A stretch of 64,000 nucleotides of DNA from Subtercola boreus (GCF_006716115.1 NZ_VFOO01000001.1:3534001-3598000), one strand, 5' to 3'; shown: positions 27,637 to 37,620, numbered from the stretch's first letter. The notes: generated by a model from the letters alone, not told the origin. Numbers and translations: made by a program.

Positions 27637-29802
27637 ATGCAGCCGCAGAGCGGTCAGCAGAACGTCGACGAGCAGAGCGCTCTCGAGAAGTACGGCGTCA
27701 ACCTCACGAAGATCGCCGCCAGCGGCAAACTCGATCCCGTCATCGGGCGGGACGCAGAGATCCGCCGCGTCAGCCAGGTGCTGACCCGTCGCACCAAGAA
27801 CAACCCCGTGCTCATCGGCGAGCCCGGGGTCGGCAAGACCGCCGTGGTCGAGGGACTGGCCCAGCGCATCATCGCCGGCGATGTCGCCGACTCGCTGAAG
27901 GGCAAACAGCTGGTCTCGCTCGACCTCGCGGCGCTCGTCGCGGGCGCGAAGTACCGCGGCGAGTTCGAGGAGCGCCTGAAGGCCGTGCTGAAGGAGATCA
28001 ACGACGCCGACGGCCAGATCATCACGTTCGTCGACGAGCTCCACACGCTGATGGGCGCCGGCGGCGGCGAAGGCTCGGTGGCGGCATCCAACATGCTGAA
28101 GCCGATGCTCGCCCGCGGTGAGCTGCGGCTCATCGGCGCGACCACCCTGAACGAATACCGCGAGTTCATCGAGAAGGATGCGGCGCTCGAGCGCCGGTTC
28201 CAGCAGGTGTTCGTGGGCGAACCCAGCGTCGAAGACACAATCGCCATCCTGCGCGGGCTGAAGGAGCGCTACGAGGCGCACCACAAGGTCGCGATCGCCG
28301 ACGCCGCTCTCGTGGCGGCGGCATCCCTCTCGAACCGGTACATCTCCGGTCGCCAGCTGCCCGACAAGGCCATCGACCTGATCGACGAGGCAGCGTCACG
28401 CCTCCGCATGGAGATCGACTCCGCACCCGTCGCGATCGACGAACTGCGACGGAGCGTCGACCGGCTGAAGCTGGAGGAGTTGGCGCTGAAGAAGGAGAAG
28501 GACGACGCGTCGAAGCTGCGACTCGAGAAGCTGCGCGCCGATCTCGCGACTCGCAGCGCCGACCTCGGCGTGCTGCAGGAACGCTGGGACCGGGAACGTG
28601 CAGTGCTGAACCGCGTCGGTGAGCTCAAGACGCAGCTCGATGCCGCCCGGATGTCGGCGGAGAAGGCCCAGCGTGAGGGCAACCTCGAGCGGGCATCCAA
28701 ACTCCTCTACGGCGAGATTCCCGTGCTCGAACGGCAGCTGCGCGAGGCGGAGAGCGCCGAGAAGTTCCCCGACGGTGAGCGCATGGTGAGCGACCAGGTC
28801 ACCGAGGCGGAGATCGCGGCCGTGATCGCGGCCTGGACGGGCATCCCCGTCGACCGCCTCACCCAGGGGGAGACGCAGAAGCTCCTGAACCTCGAGGCCG
28901 AGCTCGGCAAACGGCTGATCGGGCAGCGGCCTGCCGTTCGTGCGGTCGCCGACGCGGTTCGACGCACCCGTGCGGGCATCTCCGATCCGAACCGGCCCAC
29001 CGGCTCGTTCCTGTTCCTCGGGCCGACCGGTGTGGGCAAGACCGAGTTGGCCAAGGCTCTCGCCGAGTTCCTCTTCGACGACGAGCGGGCGATGATCCGC
29101 ATCGACATGAGCGAGTACGGCGAGAAGCACTCGGTCGCCCGGCTGCTCGGAGCCCCTCCCGGGTACATCGGGTATGAGCAGGGCGGGCAGCTCACCGAGG
29201 CGGTGCGGCGGCGGCCCTACTCGGTCGTGCTGATGGACGAGGTCGAGAAGGCCCACCCCGAGGTGTTCGACGTGCTGCTGCAGGTGCTCGACGACGGTCG
29301 GCTGACCGACGGGCAGGGGCGCACGGTCGACTTCCGCAACACGATCCTGATCCTCACCTCGAACCTCGGGTCGCAGTTCCTCGTCGACCCGTCCCTCAGT
29401 GACGGCGCGCGCGAGCAGGCGGTGCTGCAGGTCGTGCGGCAGACCTTCAAGCCCGAGTTCGTGAACCGGCTCGACGACATCGTGGTGTTCACGGCGCTCA
29501 CCCACGACGACCTCGCGCAGATCGTGTCGCTGTACGTCGACCGGCTAGCGCGGCGTGTCTCCGAGCGCGGGCTGTCGCTGGCGGTGACCCCGGATGCTCG
29601 CAGCTGGCTCGCCGAGGCGGGCTACGATCCCGCGTACGGCGCCCGGCCGCTGAGGCGGCTGATGCAGCGCGAGATCGACGACCGGCTCTCGATGGCGCTG
29701 CTCTCCGGCGCGATCACCGACGGGGACACGGTCTACGTGGGCCTCGCCCCCGACGGCACCGCCCTCACGGTCGGCCCCGTCGTCCGCGTCCCCTCCCCCT
29801 GA
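27637..29802 (+). CDS. clpB: ClpB-type disaggregase lacking the N-terminal domain
   Basis: 721 residues, about 140 shorter than textbook ClpB. After about 15 linker residues it goes straight into [20 protein letters not shown] and the first AAA+ module (Walker [12 protein letters not shown], then [18 protein letters not shown]). A helical middle domain follows (about 280-420), then the second module ([37 protein letters not shown]). The repeated Clp-N domain is absent, and the upstream frame holds only 34 more residues with no such sequence. AAAGG is 11 bases before ATG 27637. It works with DnaK to rescue aggregates and has an HspR-type operator. Confidence 0.93.
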   Translation: MQPQSGQQNVDEQSALEKYGVNLTKIAASGKLDPVIGRDAEIRRVSQVLTRRTKNNPVLIGEPGVGKTAVVEGLAQRIIAGDVADSLKGKQLVSLDLAALVAGAKYRGEFEERLKAVLKEINDADGQIITFVDELHTLMGAGGGEGSVAASNMLKPMLARGELRLIGATTLNEYREFIEKDAALERRFQQVFVGEPSVEDTIAILRGLKERYEAHHKVAIADAALVAAASLSNRYISGRQLPDKAIDLIDEAASRLRMEIDSAPVAIDELRRSVDRLKLEELALKKEKDDASKLRLEKLRADLATRSADLGVLQERWDRERAVLNRVGELKTQLDAARMSAEKAQREGNLERASKLLYGEIPVLERQLREAESAEKFPDGERMVSDQVTEAEIAAVIAAWTGIPVDRLTQGETQKLLNLEAELGKRLIGQRPAVRAVADAVRRTRAGISDPNRPTGSFLFLGPTGVGKTELAKALAEFLFDDERAMIRIDMSEYGEKHSVARLLGAPPGYIGYEQGGQLTEAVRRRPYSVVLMDEVEKAHPEVFDVLLQVLDDGRLTDGQGRTVDFRNTILILTSNLGSQFLVDPSLSDGAREQAVLQVVRQTFKPEFVNRLDDIVVFTALTHDDLAQIVSLYVDRLARRVSERGLSLAVTPDARSWLAEAGYDPAYGARPLRRLMQREIDDRLSMALLSGAITDGDTVYVGLAPDGTALTVGPVVRVPSP

Positions 29803-29884
29803 CCCCGCGTCCCCGCCCCTCCCACCCCCCTCGTTCCTCCCCTCTCCCCTCGTCTCGCGTCGTCCCACCGTCCGACGTTTCCAT

Positions 29885-29940
29885 CGAGTGGGCAGTTTGG
29901 GCCCCAAAACGTTCGTCTTAGGGCCCAAACTGCCCACTCG
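29885..29940. terminator. 20-bp palindrome between convergent genes (palindrome family copy 2)
   Basis: Bases 29885-29904 and 29921-29940 are a perfect 20-base inverted repeat with a 16-base loop between clpB and the reductase gene. The 33 bases at 29878-29910 are identical to those at 11608-11640, 18 kb away, while the loops differ. Confidence 0.65.
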
Positions 29941-29966
29941 ATTGATGCGGAGGGGGGGACTGCAGG

Positions 29967-31139
29967 TCAGGGGAGGGGGAGGGCGGCTACGACGACCTTG
30001 CCGCGGGTGTGGCCTGAGGCTACGAGGGCGTGGGCTCGGCGGAGGGTCGCGGCATCCAGTGGCGACAGGATGTCGGAAGCCGTCGATCGCAGGCGACCCT
30101 CGTCGACCAGGTCGGCGATTCGGTCGAGCAGTTCGTGCTGCGCGAGCGGGTTCGTGAGACTGTCGTCGTCGAGGTGCTGGCTCACGGTGAACATCGACTC
30201 CCAGTGCCAGGCGATGCTCTTCGATTTGAGTGGGAACAGATCCTGGTGCTCGTCGTCGATCACGACGATGTGCCCGAACGGTTTGACGATGTCGGCGTAG
30301 AGCTCGATCTGGCCGGCCGACTTCGACGTGAAGAGGTAGTCGACCCCGTGCGGGGCCAAGGTGAGCACCTGCGCACGGAGGTCGCCGTGGTGGTCGACCC
30401 AGCCCTCGGCTCCGAGTTCGCGTACGTGCCGCTCGGCATCCGTGCCGTGGGCCGTGGCGATGACCGTGAGCCCGGGCAGCAGCGCTTCCGCGAGCTGCAG
30501 GATGACCAGGCCCACGCCGCCCGTCGCGCCGACCACGAGCAGGCAGCCGTCGCTGCCGTCGATGCCGGATCCGGTGCGCGGGGTGAGGGCGCCCGGGTCT
30601 GTGCCGCCCGCCCCGCCGCCCGCGCCGCCGCCCGGCGCGCCACCCGCGTGCGCGGGTACCAGCGCGAAGCGGTCGAACAACGACTCCCAGGCCGTGATGC
30701 TGGTCAGCGGCAGGGCCGCGGCCTCGGCGAAGCGCAGGGTGGCGGGCTTCCGACCGACGAGCCGTTCATCCACCGCCTGGAACGCCGCGTTCGAGCCGGC
30801 CCGGTCGACCGCCCCCGCGTAGAACACCTCGTCGCCGACGCCGAACAGCGTGACCTCGGAACCGACCGCGCGCACCACCCCGGCAGCGTCGAACCCGAGC
30901 ACGCGCGGCTCACCCGACGCCGGTAGCGAGGCGCGCACTTTCACGTCGACGGGGTTCACCGACACCGCCCGCACCTCGACGAGCAGGTCGCGGAGGCCGG
31001 GCGTCGGCACCGGGAGCTCCACGTGCTGCAGGCTCCCGGGGTCGTCGACCGGCAGGCCGCCGAACGCCGCGACGGCGGACATGGTGGTGGGCAGGGCTGG
31101 TGTCACGGCATCGGATTCGCTCACCGGTCCAGCGTGCAT
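29967..31139 (-). CDS. medium-chain reductase, quinone/zinc-type alcohol dehydrogenase-like
   Basis: 390 residues. The N-terminal GroES-like domain has VSVNPVDVKVRASLP and VLGFDAAGVVRAVGSEV, and the Rossmann part LLVVGATGGVGLVILQLAE. No zinc-binding Cys cluster is present, so it belongs with zinc-free quinone-reductase relatives (YhdH/SA1988-like). Just before the Rossmann fold lies an unusual Gly-rich insertion of about 35 residues (GGAPGGGAGGGAGGTDPG). ATG 31139 follows a GGGGG run, and GTG 31124 is an alternative. It converges with clpB across a palindrome. Confidence 0.82.
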   Translation of the reverse strand: MHAGPVSESDAVTPALPTTMSAVAAFGGLPVDDPGSLQHVELPVPTPGLRDLLVEVRAVSVNPVDVKVRASLPASGEPRVLGFDAAGVVRAVGSEVTLFGVGDEVFYAGAVDRAGSNAAFQAVDERLVGRKPATLRFAEAAALPLTSITAWESLFDRFALVPAHAGGAPGGGAGGGAGGTDPGALTPRTGSGIDGSDGCLLVVGATGGVGLVILQLAEALLPGLTVIATAHGTDAERHVRELGAEGWVDHHGDLRAQVLTLAPHGVDYLFTSKSAGQIELYADIVKPFGHIVVIDDEHQDLFPLKSKSIAWHWESMFTVSQHLDDDSLTNPLAQHELLDRIADLVDEGRLRSTASDILSPLDAATLRRAHALVASGHTRGKVVVAALPLP

Positions 31140-31267
31140 CCAGAGCCCCCTGCCCTGTCAAGATGTGGCCGCCCGGAGTGACCCGCATATTTCGATTGTG
31201 TGAAACTTCACAGAAAACCGGCCCGATTCCGTTACGTTCGGATGACTGTCAACAGCGTCAGGAGAAC

Positions 31268-33022
31268 ATGGTGCACAGAACGCTCCGCAATGTCATCGCC
31301 TCATCGATCGGAGTGGGGGTGCTGGTCGTCGGAGCCGGTGCCTTCGGGTCCAGCGCGGCAGCCGCCGTCGACCCTGTCGACCTGAAGAACCGCGTCACCG
31401 TCGATGGCATCATGACGCATCTCGCGGCCCTGCAGGCCATCGCCGACGAGAACGACGGCAACCGCGCCATCGGCACGCCGGGCTATGAGGCGAGCGCCGA
31501 GTACATCGAGGGCGTTCTGGCCGCCGCGGGCTACGAGACCACCCGCCAGCCGTTCCAGACGTCGGTGCAGACGATCTTCGACTACTCCCTCGCCGTCACG
31601 GCCGACGGTGACGCCCTGCCGGTCGTCGGCATCCCGATGGAGTTCACCGGCTCGACCCCCGCCGAGGGGCTCACCGACCTCCCCGCGATTGCTCCGGCCG
31701 CAGTCAATGGATGCTCGGCCGACGACTGGGCGGGCATCGACGCCAGCGGGTCCGTCGCCATCGTGAGCCGGGGCGTCTGCCCCTTCGCCGACAAGGCCAT
31801 CGCGGCCGGTGCCGCCGGTGCCTCAGCGATCCTGATCTACAACAACACCGAGGGCGACCTCAGCGGAACGCTCGGCGCGACGACCGTCGGCGCGGTGCCC
31901 TCGGTCGGCGTGACCGCGGCGGAGGGTGCATCGATCCTCACCGCGCTGGCCGCCGGCCCCGTCACCGTGTCACTGCAGCTCGACCAGGAGACGAAGACGG
32001 TCGACACGTTCAATGTTCTGGCCGAGACATCCACCGGCCGGGACGACAACACGGTCATGGTGGGGGCGCACCTCGACTCGGTGCCCGCGGGCCCGGGCAT
32101 CAACGACAACGGGAGCGGATCGGCGACGATCCTCGAGACGGCTGTGCAGCTGGCCGCCTCGGGACCTCTGAACAACCAGGTGCGGTTCGCGTGGTGGGGT
32201 GCCGAGGAGGTCGGACTCGTCGGATCGACGTTCTACGTCGACGACCTCGTCGAGAACAACCCGGATGAGCTCGACGAGATCGCCACCTACCTGAACTTCG
32301 ACATGGTGGCGTCGCCGAACTACGTGATCAGCGTGTACGACGCCGACCAGTCCACGTTCGAGGCCCCGGTCGAGGTGCCGGAGGGGTCGATCGCGACCGA
32401 GGCCGCGTTCACCGACTACTTCGACGCCTCGTCGCAGCCGTGGATCGACACCGCCTTCGACGGGCGGAGCGACTACGAGGCGTTCATCGCCAACGACATC
32501 CCGGCGTCGGGCCTGTTCACCGGGGCGGACGAGATCAAGACCCCGGAGCAGGTCGCCCTGTTCGGCGGGATCGCCGGCGAAGCGCAGGACCAGAACTACC
32601 ACCAGGCAGGCGACAACCTCGAGAACATCAACACGGAGGCGCTAGGCATCATGGCGGGCGCGATCGGGTCGGTGGTCGGTTCGCTGGCGAACGACACGTC
32701 GGCGATCAACGGGGTGGTGCCGCCGGTGGAGCCGACGCCGGTGCCGACTCCGACGCCGACGTCGACTCCGGTGCCGACCGGGGCGCCGGTGCCGACCGCT
32801 TCGCCGACTGCGGTGCCCGCACCGACCTCCTCGGCGACGGCTGCTCCGGTTCCGCCAGCCGACCCGGGCTCCGGATCCGGTGGCTCGCTGGCGAACACGG
32901 GCTCTGCCGACGTGATCGCGGCGGCACTCCCGTTCGGCGTGCTGCTGTTCAGCGTCGGCCTGGCGGTCGCCCTGCTCGCGTCCCGGCGCCGCGCCCGCCC
33001 CACCGGCGGCTCCGGGGACTGA
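31268..33022 (+). CDS. secreted M28 aminopeptidase with PA domain and LAXTG wall anchor
   Basis: 584 residues. A signal peptide (about 1-36) is followed by an M28 zinc peptidase domain split by a PA domain (SRGVCPFADKAIAAGAAGAS). Zinc and catalytic residues are visible in VGAHLDSVPAG (His about 268), NDNGSGSAT, WWGAEEVGLVG, NFDMVASP and YHQAGDN. A Pro/Thr-rich stalk (about 480-530) leads to LANTG (541-545), a hydrophobic helix and RRR, which is a class-E-type sortase signal. It probably trims peptides at the cell surface. AGGAG sits just upstream; GTG 31271 is also possible. Confidence 0.9.
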   Translation: MVHRTLRNVIASSIGVGVLVVGAGAFGSSAAAAVDPVDLKNRVTVDGIMTHLAALQAIADENDGNRAIGTPGYEASAEYIEGVLAAAGYETTRQPFQTSVQTIFDYSLAVTADGDALPVVGIPMEFTGSTPAEGLTDLPAIAPAAVNGCSADDWAGIDASGSVAIVSRGVCPFADKAIAAGAAGASAILIYNNTEGDLSGTLGATTVGAVPSVGVTAAEGASILTALAAGPVTVSLQLDQETKTVDTFNVLAETSTGRDDNTVMVGAHLDSVPAGPGINDNGSGSATILETAVQLAASGPLNNQVRFAWWGAEEVGLVGSTFYVDDLVENNPDELDEIATYLNFDMVASPNYVISVYDADQSTFEAPVEVPEGSIATEAAFTDYFDASSQPWIDTAFDGRSDYEAFIANDIPASGLFTGADEIKTPEQVALFGGIAGEAQDQNYHQAGDNLENINTEALGIMAGAIGSVVGSLANDTSAINGVVPPVEPTPVPTPTPTSTPVPTGAPVPTASPTAVPAPTSSATAAPVPPADPGSGSGGSLANTGSADVIAAALPFGVLLFSVGLAVALLASRRRARPTGGSGD

Positions 33023-33095
33023 CGCCCCGCCCCGCGCGCCCGCTCGCACCTACGCACGCGAATCCACCGCGCGTCGCGTACCCCGCGGGCGGCCC

Positions 33096-33169
33096 GAATC
33101 GATTCGATGGGGCGCCAACTGCGCCAATGCGACGCGATGCGAGCAGTTAGGGCCCCATCGAATCGATTC
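33096..33169. terminator. 18-bp palindrome between convergent genes (palindrome family copy 3)
   Basis: Bases 33096-33113 and 33152-33169 pair perfectly, and an inner arm adds a further seven of eight pairs. The outer stem (GAATCGATTCGATGGGGC) differs from copies 1 and 2, but the right arm holds GCAGTTAGGGCCCCA (33143-33157), the same core with one change. It lies between the M28 peptidase and acs genes. Confidence 0.6.
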
Positions 33170-33246
33170 ACGGCGGAAGGGTGCGTGGCAGGCCCCGTGC
33201 GCGCGAGAGCGGGGAGGGAGAAGAGGCGGGCGGCGGGGGAGGGGCG

Positions 33247-35376
33247 TCAGACGCGCGCGGCCAGGATGGCCGCGATGCGGGCGGGCACGGATTCGTCCTG
33301 CAGCGAGGTGGTGTCGCCGAGGGTGCGGCCGTCGACGAGGTCCCCGAGCAGACGGCGCATGATCTTGCCCGAGCGGGTCTTCGGGAGGTCCGGCACGACC
33401 ACGAGGTCGCGCGGCTTCGCGATGGGGCCGATCTCATGGGCAACATGGGATCGGAGCACCGACCCCAGCTCGCGTTCGACGCCCGCCCAGAAAGCGGGGT
33501 CCGCGGCATCCTGAACCGAGACGTCCCGCGACGGGATCACGAACGCCGCGATCGCCTCGCCCGTCACCGGGTCGGTGACTCCCACCACGCCGGCCTCTCC
33601 GACCGCCGGATGCGACACCAGCGCCGACTCGATCTCGATGGTGGAGAGGCGGTGGCCGGACACGTTGATGACGTCGTCGACACGTCCGAGCAGCCAGATG
33701 TAGCCGTCTGCATCGTATTTCGCGCCGTCGCCCGCGAAGAAGTAGCCCTGGGCGGCGTACTTCTTCCAGTACGAATCACGGAAGCGTCCGGGGTTGCCCC
33801 AGACGCCGCGTGCCATCGAGGGCCAGGTGCCGTCGATCACGAGGTACCCGCCCGACGCGTTCGGCACCTGAACGCCCTCCTCGTCGACGATCAGCGCGCG
33901 GAGCCCCGGCAGCGCGAACGTCGCCGACCCCGGCTTCAGCACGGTGACGCCGGGCAGCGGTGCGATGACGGCGGATCCGGTCTCCGACTGCCACCAGGTG
34001 TCGACGATCGGCGCGCGGCCCCCGCCGACGTTCTCGTGGAACCACACCCAAGCCTCAGGGTTGATCGCCTCACCGACCGTGCCCAGCAGGCGCAGCGTCG
34101 ACAGATCGAAGGAGGCAGGCAGGCCATCCGGGAACCACGTCATGAACGTGCGGATCAGCGTCGGCGCCGTGTAGTAGGTGGTCACGCCGTAGCGTTCGAC
34201 GATCTCGAAGTGCCGCCCGGTGTGCGGGGTGTTCGGCGTGCCCTCGTAGATGACGCTGGTGGCGCCGTTCGAGAACGGTCCGTAGAGCACATAGGTGTGC
34301 GCGGTGACCCAGGCGAGGTCGGCGGTGCACCAGTAGACGTCGGTCGGTTTGGCGTCGAAGATGGCGGCGTGGCTCCAGCTGGCCTGGGTGAGGTAGCCGC
34401 CGCTGGTGTGCACGACGCCCTTCGGTTTGCCGGTGGTTCCGCTCGTGTAGATGATGAACAGTGGATGCTCGGAGTCGAAGTACTGCGCCTCGTGCGTGTC
34501 GGGCACCGACGCGATCGCGTCGTGGAACCACACGTCACGCCCCTCCTGCCACGGGATGTCGGGGGTGAGGTCGCCCGTCCGGCGTACCACGAGCACGTGC
34601 TCGATGGTGTTCACGCCGCCGGGTTCGCGCGGGCCGCTGACCGCCTCGTCGGCGTTGGCCTTGACCGCGACGGCTGTGCCGCGCCGGAACTGTCCGTCGC
34701 TGGTGACCAGCAGTTTCGCCCCCGTGTCCTCGACGCGGAACTTCAGCGCCTCGGCCGAGAACCCGCCGAAGACGAGGGAGTGGATCGCGCCGATCCGGGC
34801 GATCGCCAGCGTGATCACGATGGTCTCGGGGATGACCGGCAGGTAGACGACCAAGCGATCGCCGGCAACGATGCCGAGCGCTTCGAGCGCGTTCGCGGCC
34901 TGCGCGACACGGCGCTGCAGCTCGGCGTAGGTGATCTGCTCCCGGTCGCCCGGTTCGCCCTCGAAATTGATGGCGATCGTGTCGCCGCGACCGGCGTCGA
35001 CGTGCCGGTCGACGCAGTTGACGGCGACGTTCAGGCGGCCGCCGACGAACCACTGGGCCTCGGGGATGCTGAGCAGCGGATTCCCGTCGTCGTCGAGCCC
35101 GGTGAAGGTGGAGCCGGCGGCATCCGCCGCGGCGGGGTCGACGCCCTCCTGCGTGGCAGCCTCTGCACGGGTGAGGGGGCGGGCCGGCTTCCACGTGTGG
35201 GCGGTGTGCCAGCGCTCGGCCCAGTCGAGCCGGTCGGCCTGCCGCTCCCAGTACGCCACGGGGTCGGCGGCGGCGCGGTCGTACTCGTCGGCCGAGACGT
35301 TCGCCGCGGCGGCGAAGGCCGGTGACGGCGGGTAGAGGCGGTTCTCGCTGAGCAGGTTCTCGATGGTGGCAGACAC
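33247..35376 (-). CDS. acs: acetyl-CoA synthetase
   Basis: 709 residues, AMP-forming. It makes acetyl-CoA from acetate, ATP and CoA. YTSGTTGKPKGVVHTSGGY is the AMP-binding loop, TWWQSETGSAVIAPLPG the substrate region, GDGAKYDADGYIWLLGRVDD the hinge, and PKTRSGKIMRR holds the Lys that is acetylated in relatives to switch the enzyme off. The start is GTG 35376 (MSATIENLLSENRLYPP), because TAGCGT (35389-35384) is 7 bases upstream; the open frame to 35634 reads through low-complexity sequence. It converges with the M28 peptidase. Confidence 0.95.
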   Translation of the reverse strand: MSATIENLLSENRLYPPSPAFAAAANVSADEYDRAAADPVAYWERQADRLDWAERWHTAHTWKPARPLTRAEAATQEGVDPAAADAAGSTFTGLDDDGNPLLSIPEAQWFVGGRLNVAVNCVDRHVDAGRGDTIAINFEGEPGDREQITYAELQRRVAQAANALEALGIVAGDRLVVYLPVIPETIVITLAIARIGAIHSLVFGGFSAEALKFRVEDTGAKLLVTSDGQFRRGTAVAVKANADEAVSGPREPGGVNTIEHVLVVRRTGDLTPDIPWQEGRDVWFHDAIASVPDTHEAQYFDSEHPLFIIYTSGTTGKPKGVVHTSGGYLTQASWSHAAIFDAKPTDVYWCTADLAWVTAHTYVLYGPFSNGATSVIYEGTPNTPHTGRHFEIVERYGVTTYYTAPTLIRTFMTWFPDGLPASFDLSTLRLLGTVGEAINPEAWVWFHENVGGGRAPIVDTWWQSETGSAVIAPLPGVTVLKPGSATFALPGLRALIVDEEGVQVPNASGGYLVIDGTWPSMARGVWGNPGRFRDSYWKKYAAQGYFFAGDGAKYDADGYIWLLGRVDDVINVSGHRLSTIEIESALVSHPAVGEAGVVGVTDPVTGEAIAAFVIPSRDVSVQDAADPAFWAGVERELGSVLRSHVAHEIGPIAKPRDLVVVPDLPKTRSGKIMRRLLGDLVDGRTLGDTTSLQDESVPARIAAILAARV

Positions 35377-35820
35377 CCGTCTCACGCTACCGGTCGCCGC
35401 GCGGGCTGCCATGCAGTGCCGTAACCGCCGGTAACGCACTGGTTCGCGTGGGCATCCGGTGCCGCGGGGGATCCGGCGCCGCCGCGTCCTCTCGTCGTGA
35501 CGGGAGCGCCGTCGCCGGGTATCCCGTGCCGCCAGCGGACCATCCGGGAGGAGGTGAGCCGATCCAACGCCGTATGTGCGTCGAGTTGGCCCAGGTCCTC
35601 CCGGGTGGGTGTGCGTTGGTGGATGTCGCCCCATCCGGCCTCGGCCGCGTCGGCGAACCGTCGGCAGCGCGCAAACGGACGAGCCTCGCCCCCGACGACG
35701 CGCCCTGCGACACCGTGGTTGCTGAGCCTCGTCCGTTTGGGTGGCTGGTCGACCGTAAGTGGGGGGCGGACGCCGGCGGAGACGCGGGGCGGGACTGGAC
35801 GGGCCGCGCCGCGGGGCGGG
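35377..35820. other. 444-base intergenic stretch without a convincing gene
   Basis: This lies between the nitroreductase stop and the acs start. Open frames exist on both strands but none has a ribosome site or known family. On the minus strand roughly 35480-35700 reads like ordinary protein (AEAGWGDIHQRTPTREDLGQ, then LDAHTALDRLTSSRMVRWRH), without a clear start, and could be a gene remnant or a small unannotated gene. A 12-base inverted repeat, CAAACGGACGAG at 35672-35683 and its complement at 35728-35739, sits inside it. Confidence 0.4.
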
Positions 35821-36414
35821 CTAGGCCGTCGCGACGATCTCGGCGAGCGGCTTGCGCACGCGGGGCGCGACCTCGCGGGCGCGGGTCTTCTCGTCGGCGA
35901 GGCGGTCGGCGGGCGCGACGACACCGAGCGCGGTCACGGTCACGGGCTCCCAGCGCTCGCCGAGGTCGAAGGCCGCGCGGAGCCCCTCCACCTCGATGCC
36001 GCCCATCTGGTGAACGTGCAGTCCGTCGGCGTGCGCCTGGACGGTGAGGTTGGCGACCGCCTGGCCGAGGTCGTAGGTTCCCCAGCGGCGCGGCTTGCCG
36101 TCTTCGTCGACGACCTCGGCGATGTTGACGATCAGCACGCTGGCGTTCGGGGTCCAGACCTGGTTGAAGCCCATCAGGTTCTCGTTGATCAGGTCGAACG
36201 TGGGGGTTCCACGGCGGCCGACGATGAACTTCCAGGGCTGCGTGTTGGAGGCCGAGGCCGACCAGCGAGCGGCTTCGAGGGCGCTGGTCAGGGCGGTCTC
36301 GCTGACCTCGGCGGTCTGGTCGAAGGAGCGGGGGCTCCAGCGTTCGGCGAGCACGTCGAGGATCGGAGCGCTCGTCTCGGCTGTACGCGTGGGGGTGTTG
36401 TCTGTGAGGGTCAT
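35821..36414 (-). CDS. nitroreductase-family FMN oxidoreductase
   Basis: 197 residues. RWSPRSFD near the start and AARWSASASNTQPWKFIV are the FMN-binding signatures of the nitroreductase family; GQAVANLTVQAHADGLHVHQMGG forms the second flavin-contact helix. ATG 36414 has AGGAGC 5 bases upstream. The enzyme should reduce nitro compounds or quinones with NAD(P)H, physiological substrate unknown. It lies 135 bases downstream of the threonine aldolase stop on the same strand and is probably separately expressed. Confidence 0.9.
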   Translation of the reverse strand: MTLTDNTPTRTAETSAPILDVLAERWSPRSFDQTAEVSETALTSALEAARWSASASNTQPWKFIVGRRGTPTFDLINENLMGFNQVWTPNASVLIVNIAEVVDEDGKPRRWGTYDLGQAVANLTVQAHADGLHVHQMGGIEVEGLRAAFDLGERWEPVTVTALGVVAPADRLADEKTRAREVAPRVRKPLAEIVATA

Positions 36415-36549
36415 GGTGGCTCCTGGATGATCGGATGATCGGACGGTCGGATCTCGGTCAGGGCGCCATTGTCCTTCGGGTGGTGCAACCAACCGTACCG
36501 CGCCTTCATTCCATGCGTTCGCATGACGCGTGGAGGGACAGCCGCCAGC

Positions 36550-37620
36550 TCAGCCCTGCGCGGCCAGCAGCCCCTCCAGTGCCGCCGCGAACGCATCCAC
36601 GTCGGACTCCGTCGTGTCGAACGCGCACATCCAGCGCACCTCCCCGGTCGCGTTGTCCCAGTCGTAGAAACGGAACACCTCGCGAAGCCGATCGGCCACC
36701 CCGGGCGGCAGGATGGCGAACACCGCGTTCGCCTGCGTCGGCCGCGTGAGCGTCACCCCGGGCATCCGTTCGACCGCTGCTCGCAGCCGGGCGGCCATCG
36801 CGTTCGCGTGCGTGGCGGATTCGAGCCACAGCCCCGACTCGAGGAGGGCGATGAGCTGCGCCGAGACGAACCGCATCTTGCTCGAGAGCTGCATGTCCAT
36901 CTTGCGGAGGTAGCTGAGGCCTTCGGATGCCGCGGGCGAGAGCACCACGACGGCCTCGCCGTAGAGCAGGCCGTTCTTGGTGCCACCGTAGGAGAGCATG
37001 TCGACGCCGGCATCCGTCGTGAACGCCCGGAGCGGAACGCCGAGGGACGCGGCCGCGTTGGACAGGCGCGCGCCGTCCATGTGGAGCGCCATGCCGTGCC
37101 CATGGGCATGGTCGGCGATCGCCTGCACCTCGTCGACGGTGTAGAGCGTGCCGAGTTCGGTGGTCTGCGTGATCGAGACGGCGAGCGGCTGGGCGCGGTG
37201 CTCGTCACCCCAGCCCCAGGCCTCGCGGTCGACCAGCTCGGGGGTGAGCTTGCCGTCGGGGGTCTCGACGGTGAGGAGCTTGAGTCCGCCGATGCGCTCG
37301 GGCGCCGCGTTCTCATCGGTGTTGATGTGGGCGGTCGCCGCGCAGACGACGGCACCCCACCGCGGCAGCATCGACTGCAGGCTGAGCACGTTCGCACCGG
37401 TGCCGTTGAAGACCGGGAACGCCTCGGCGGTGTCGCCGAAGTGCGCTTTCATGACCTGCTGCAGGCGCGCCGTGTAGACGTCTTCACCGTAGGCGATCTG
37501 GTGCCCCTCGTTCGCAGCAGCGATCGCCTCGATCATGAGCGGGTGCACGCCCGCGTAGTTGTCGGAGGCGAAGCCGCGGAGGGCCGGGTCGTGCAGGCGG
37601 AGGGCCGGGTCGAAGTTCAT
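36550..37620 (-). CDS. threonine aldolase / beta-eliminating lyase
   Basis: 356 residues, PLP fold type I. FASDNYAGVHPLM is the conserved N-terminus, HMDGARLSNAA holds the Asp that contacts the pyridine ring, and LSYGGTKNGLLYGEAVV the Schiff-base Lys. It should cleave low-specificity threonine to glycine and acetaldehyde. ATG 37620 has GGAG 5 bases upstream, better than 37641. It is divergent from a small membrane-protein gene. Confidence 0.9.
   Translation of the reverse strand: MNFDPALRLHDPALRGFASDNYAGVHPLMIEAIAAANEGHQIAYGEDVYTARLQQVMKAHFGDTAEAFPVFNGTGANVLSLQSMLPRWGAVVCAATAHINTDENAAPERIGGLKLLTVETPDGKLTPELVDREAWGWGDEHRAQPLAVSITQTTELGTLYTVDEVQAIADHAHGHGMALHMDGARLSNAAASLGVPLRAFTTDAGVDMLSYGGTKNGLLYGEAVVVLSPAASEGLSYLRKMDMQLSSKMRFVSAQLIALLESGLWLESATHANAMAARLRAAVERMPGVTLTRPTQANAVFAILPPGVADRLREVFRFYDWDNATGEVRWMCAFDTTESDVDAFAAALEGLLAAQG

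Noticed and set aside
35448-36047. 199- and 313-codon plus-strand frames over the gap and nitroreductase
   Set aside because: They run antisense through the nitroreductase gene, are Arg/Ala/Gly-rich and lack ribosome sites.
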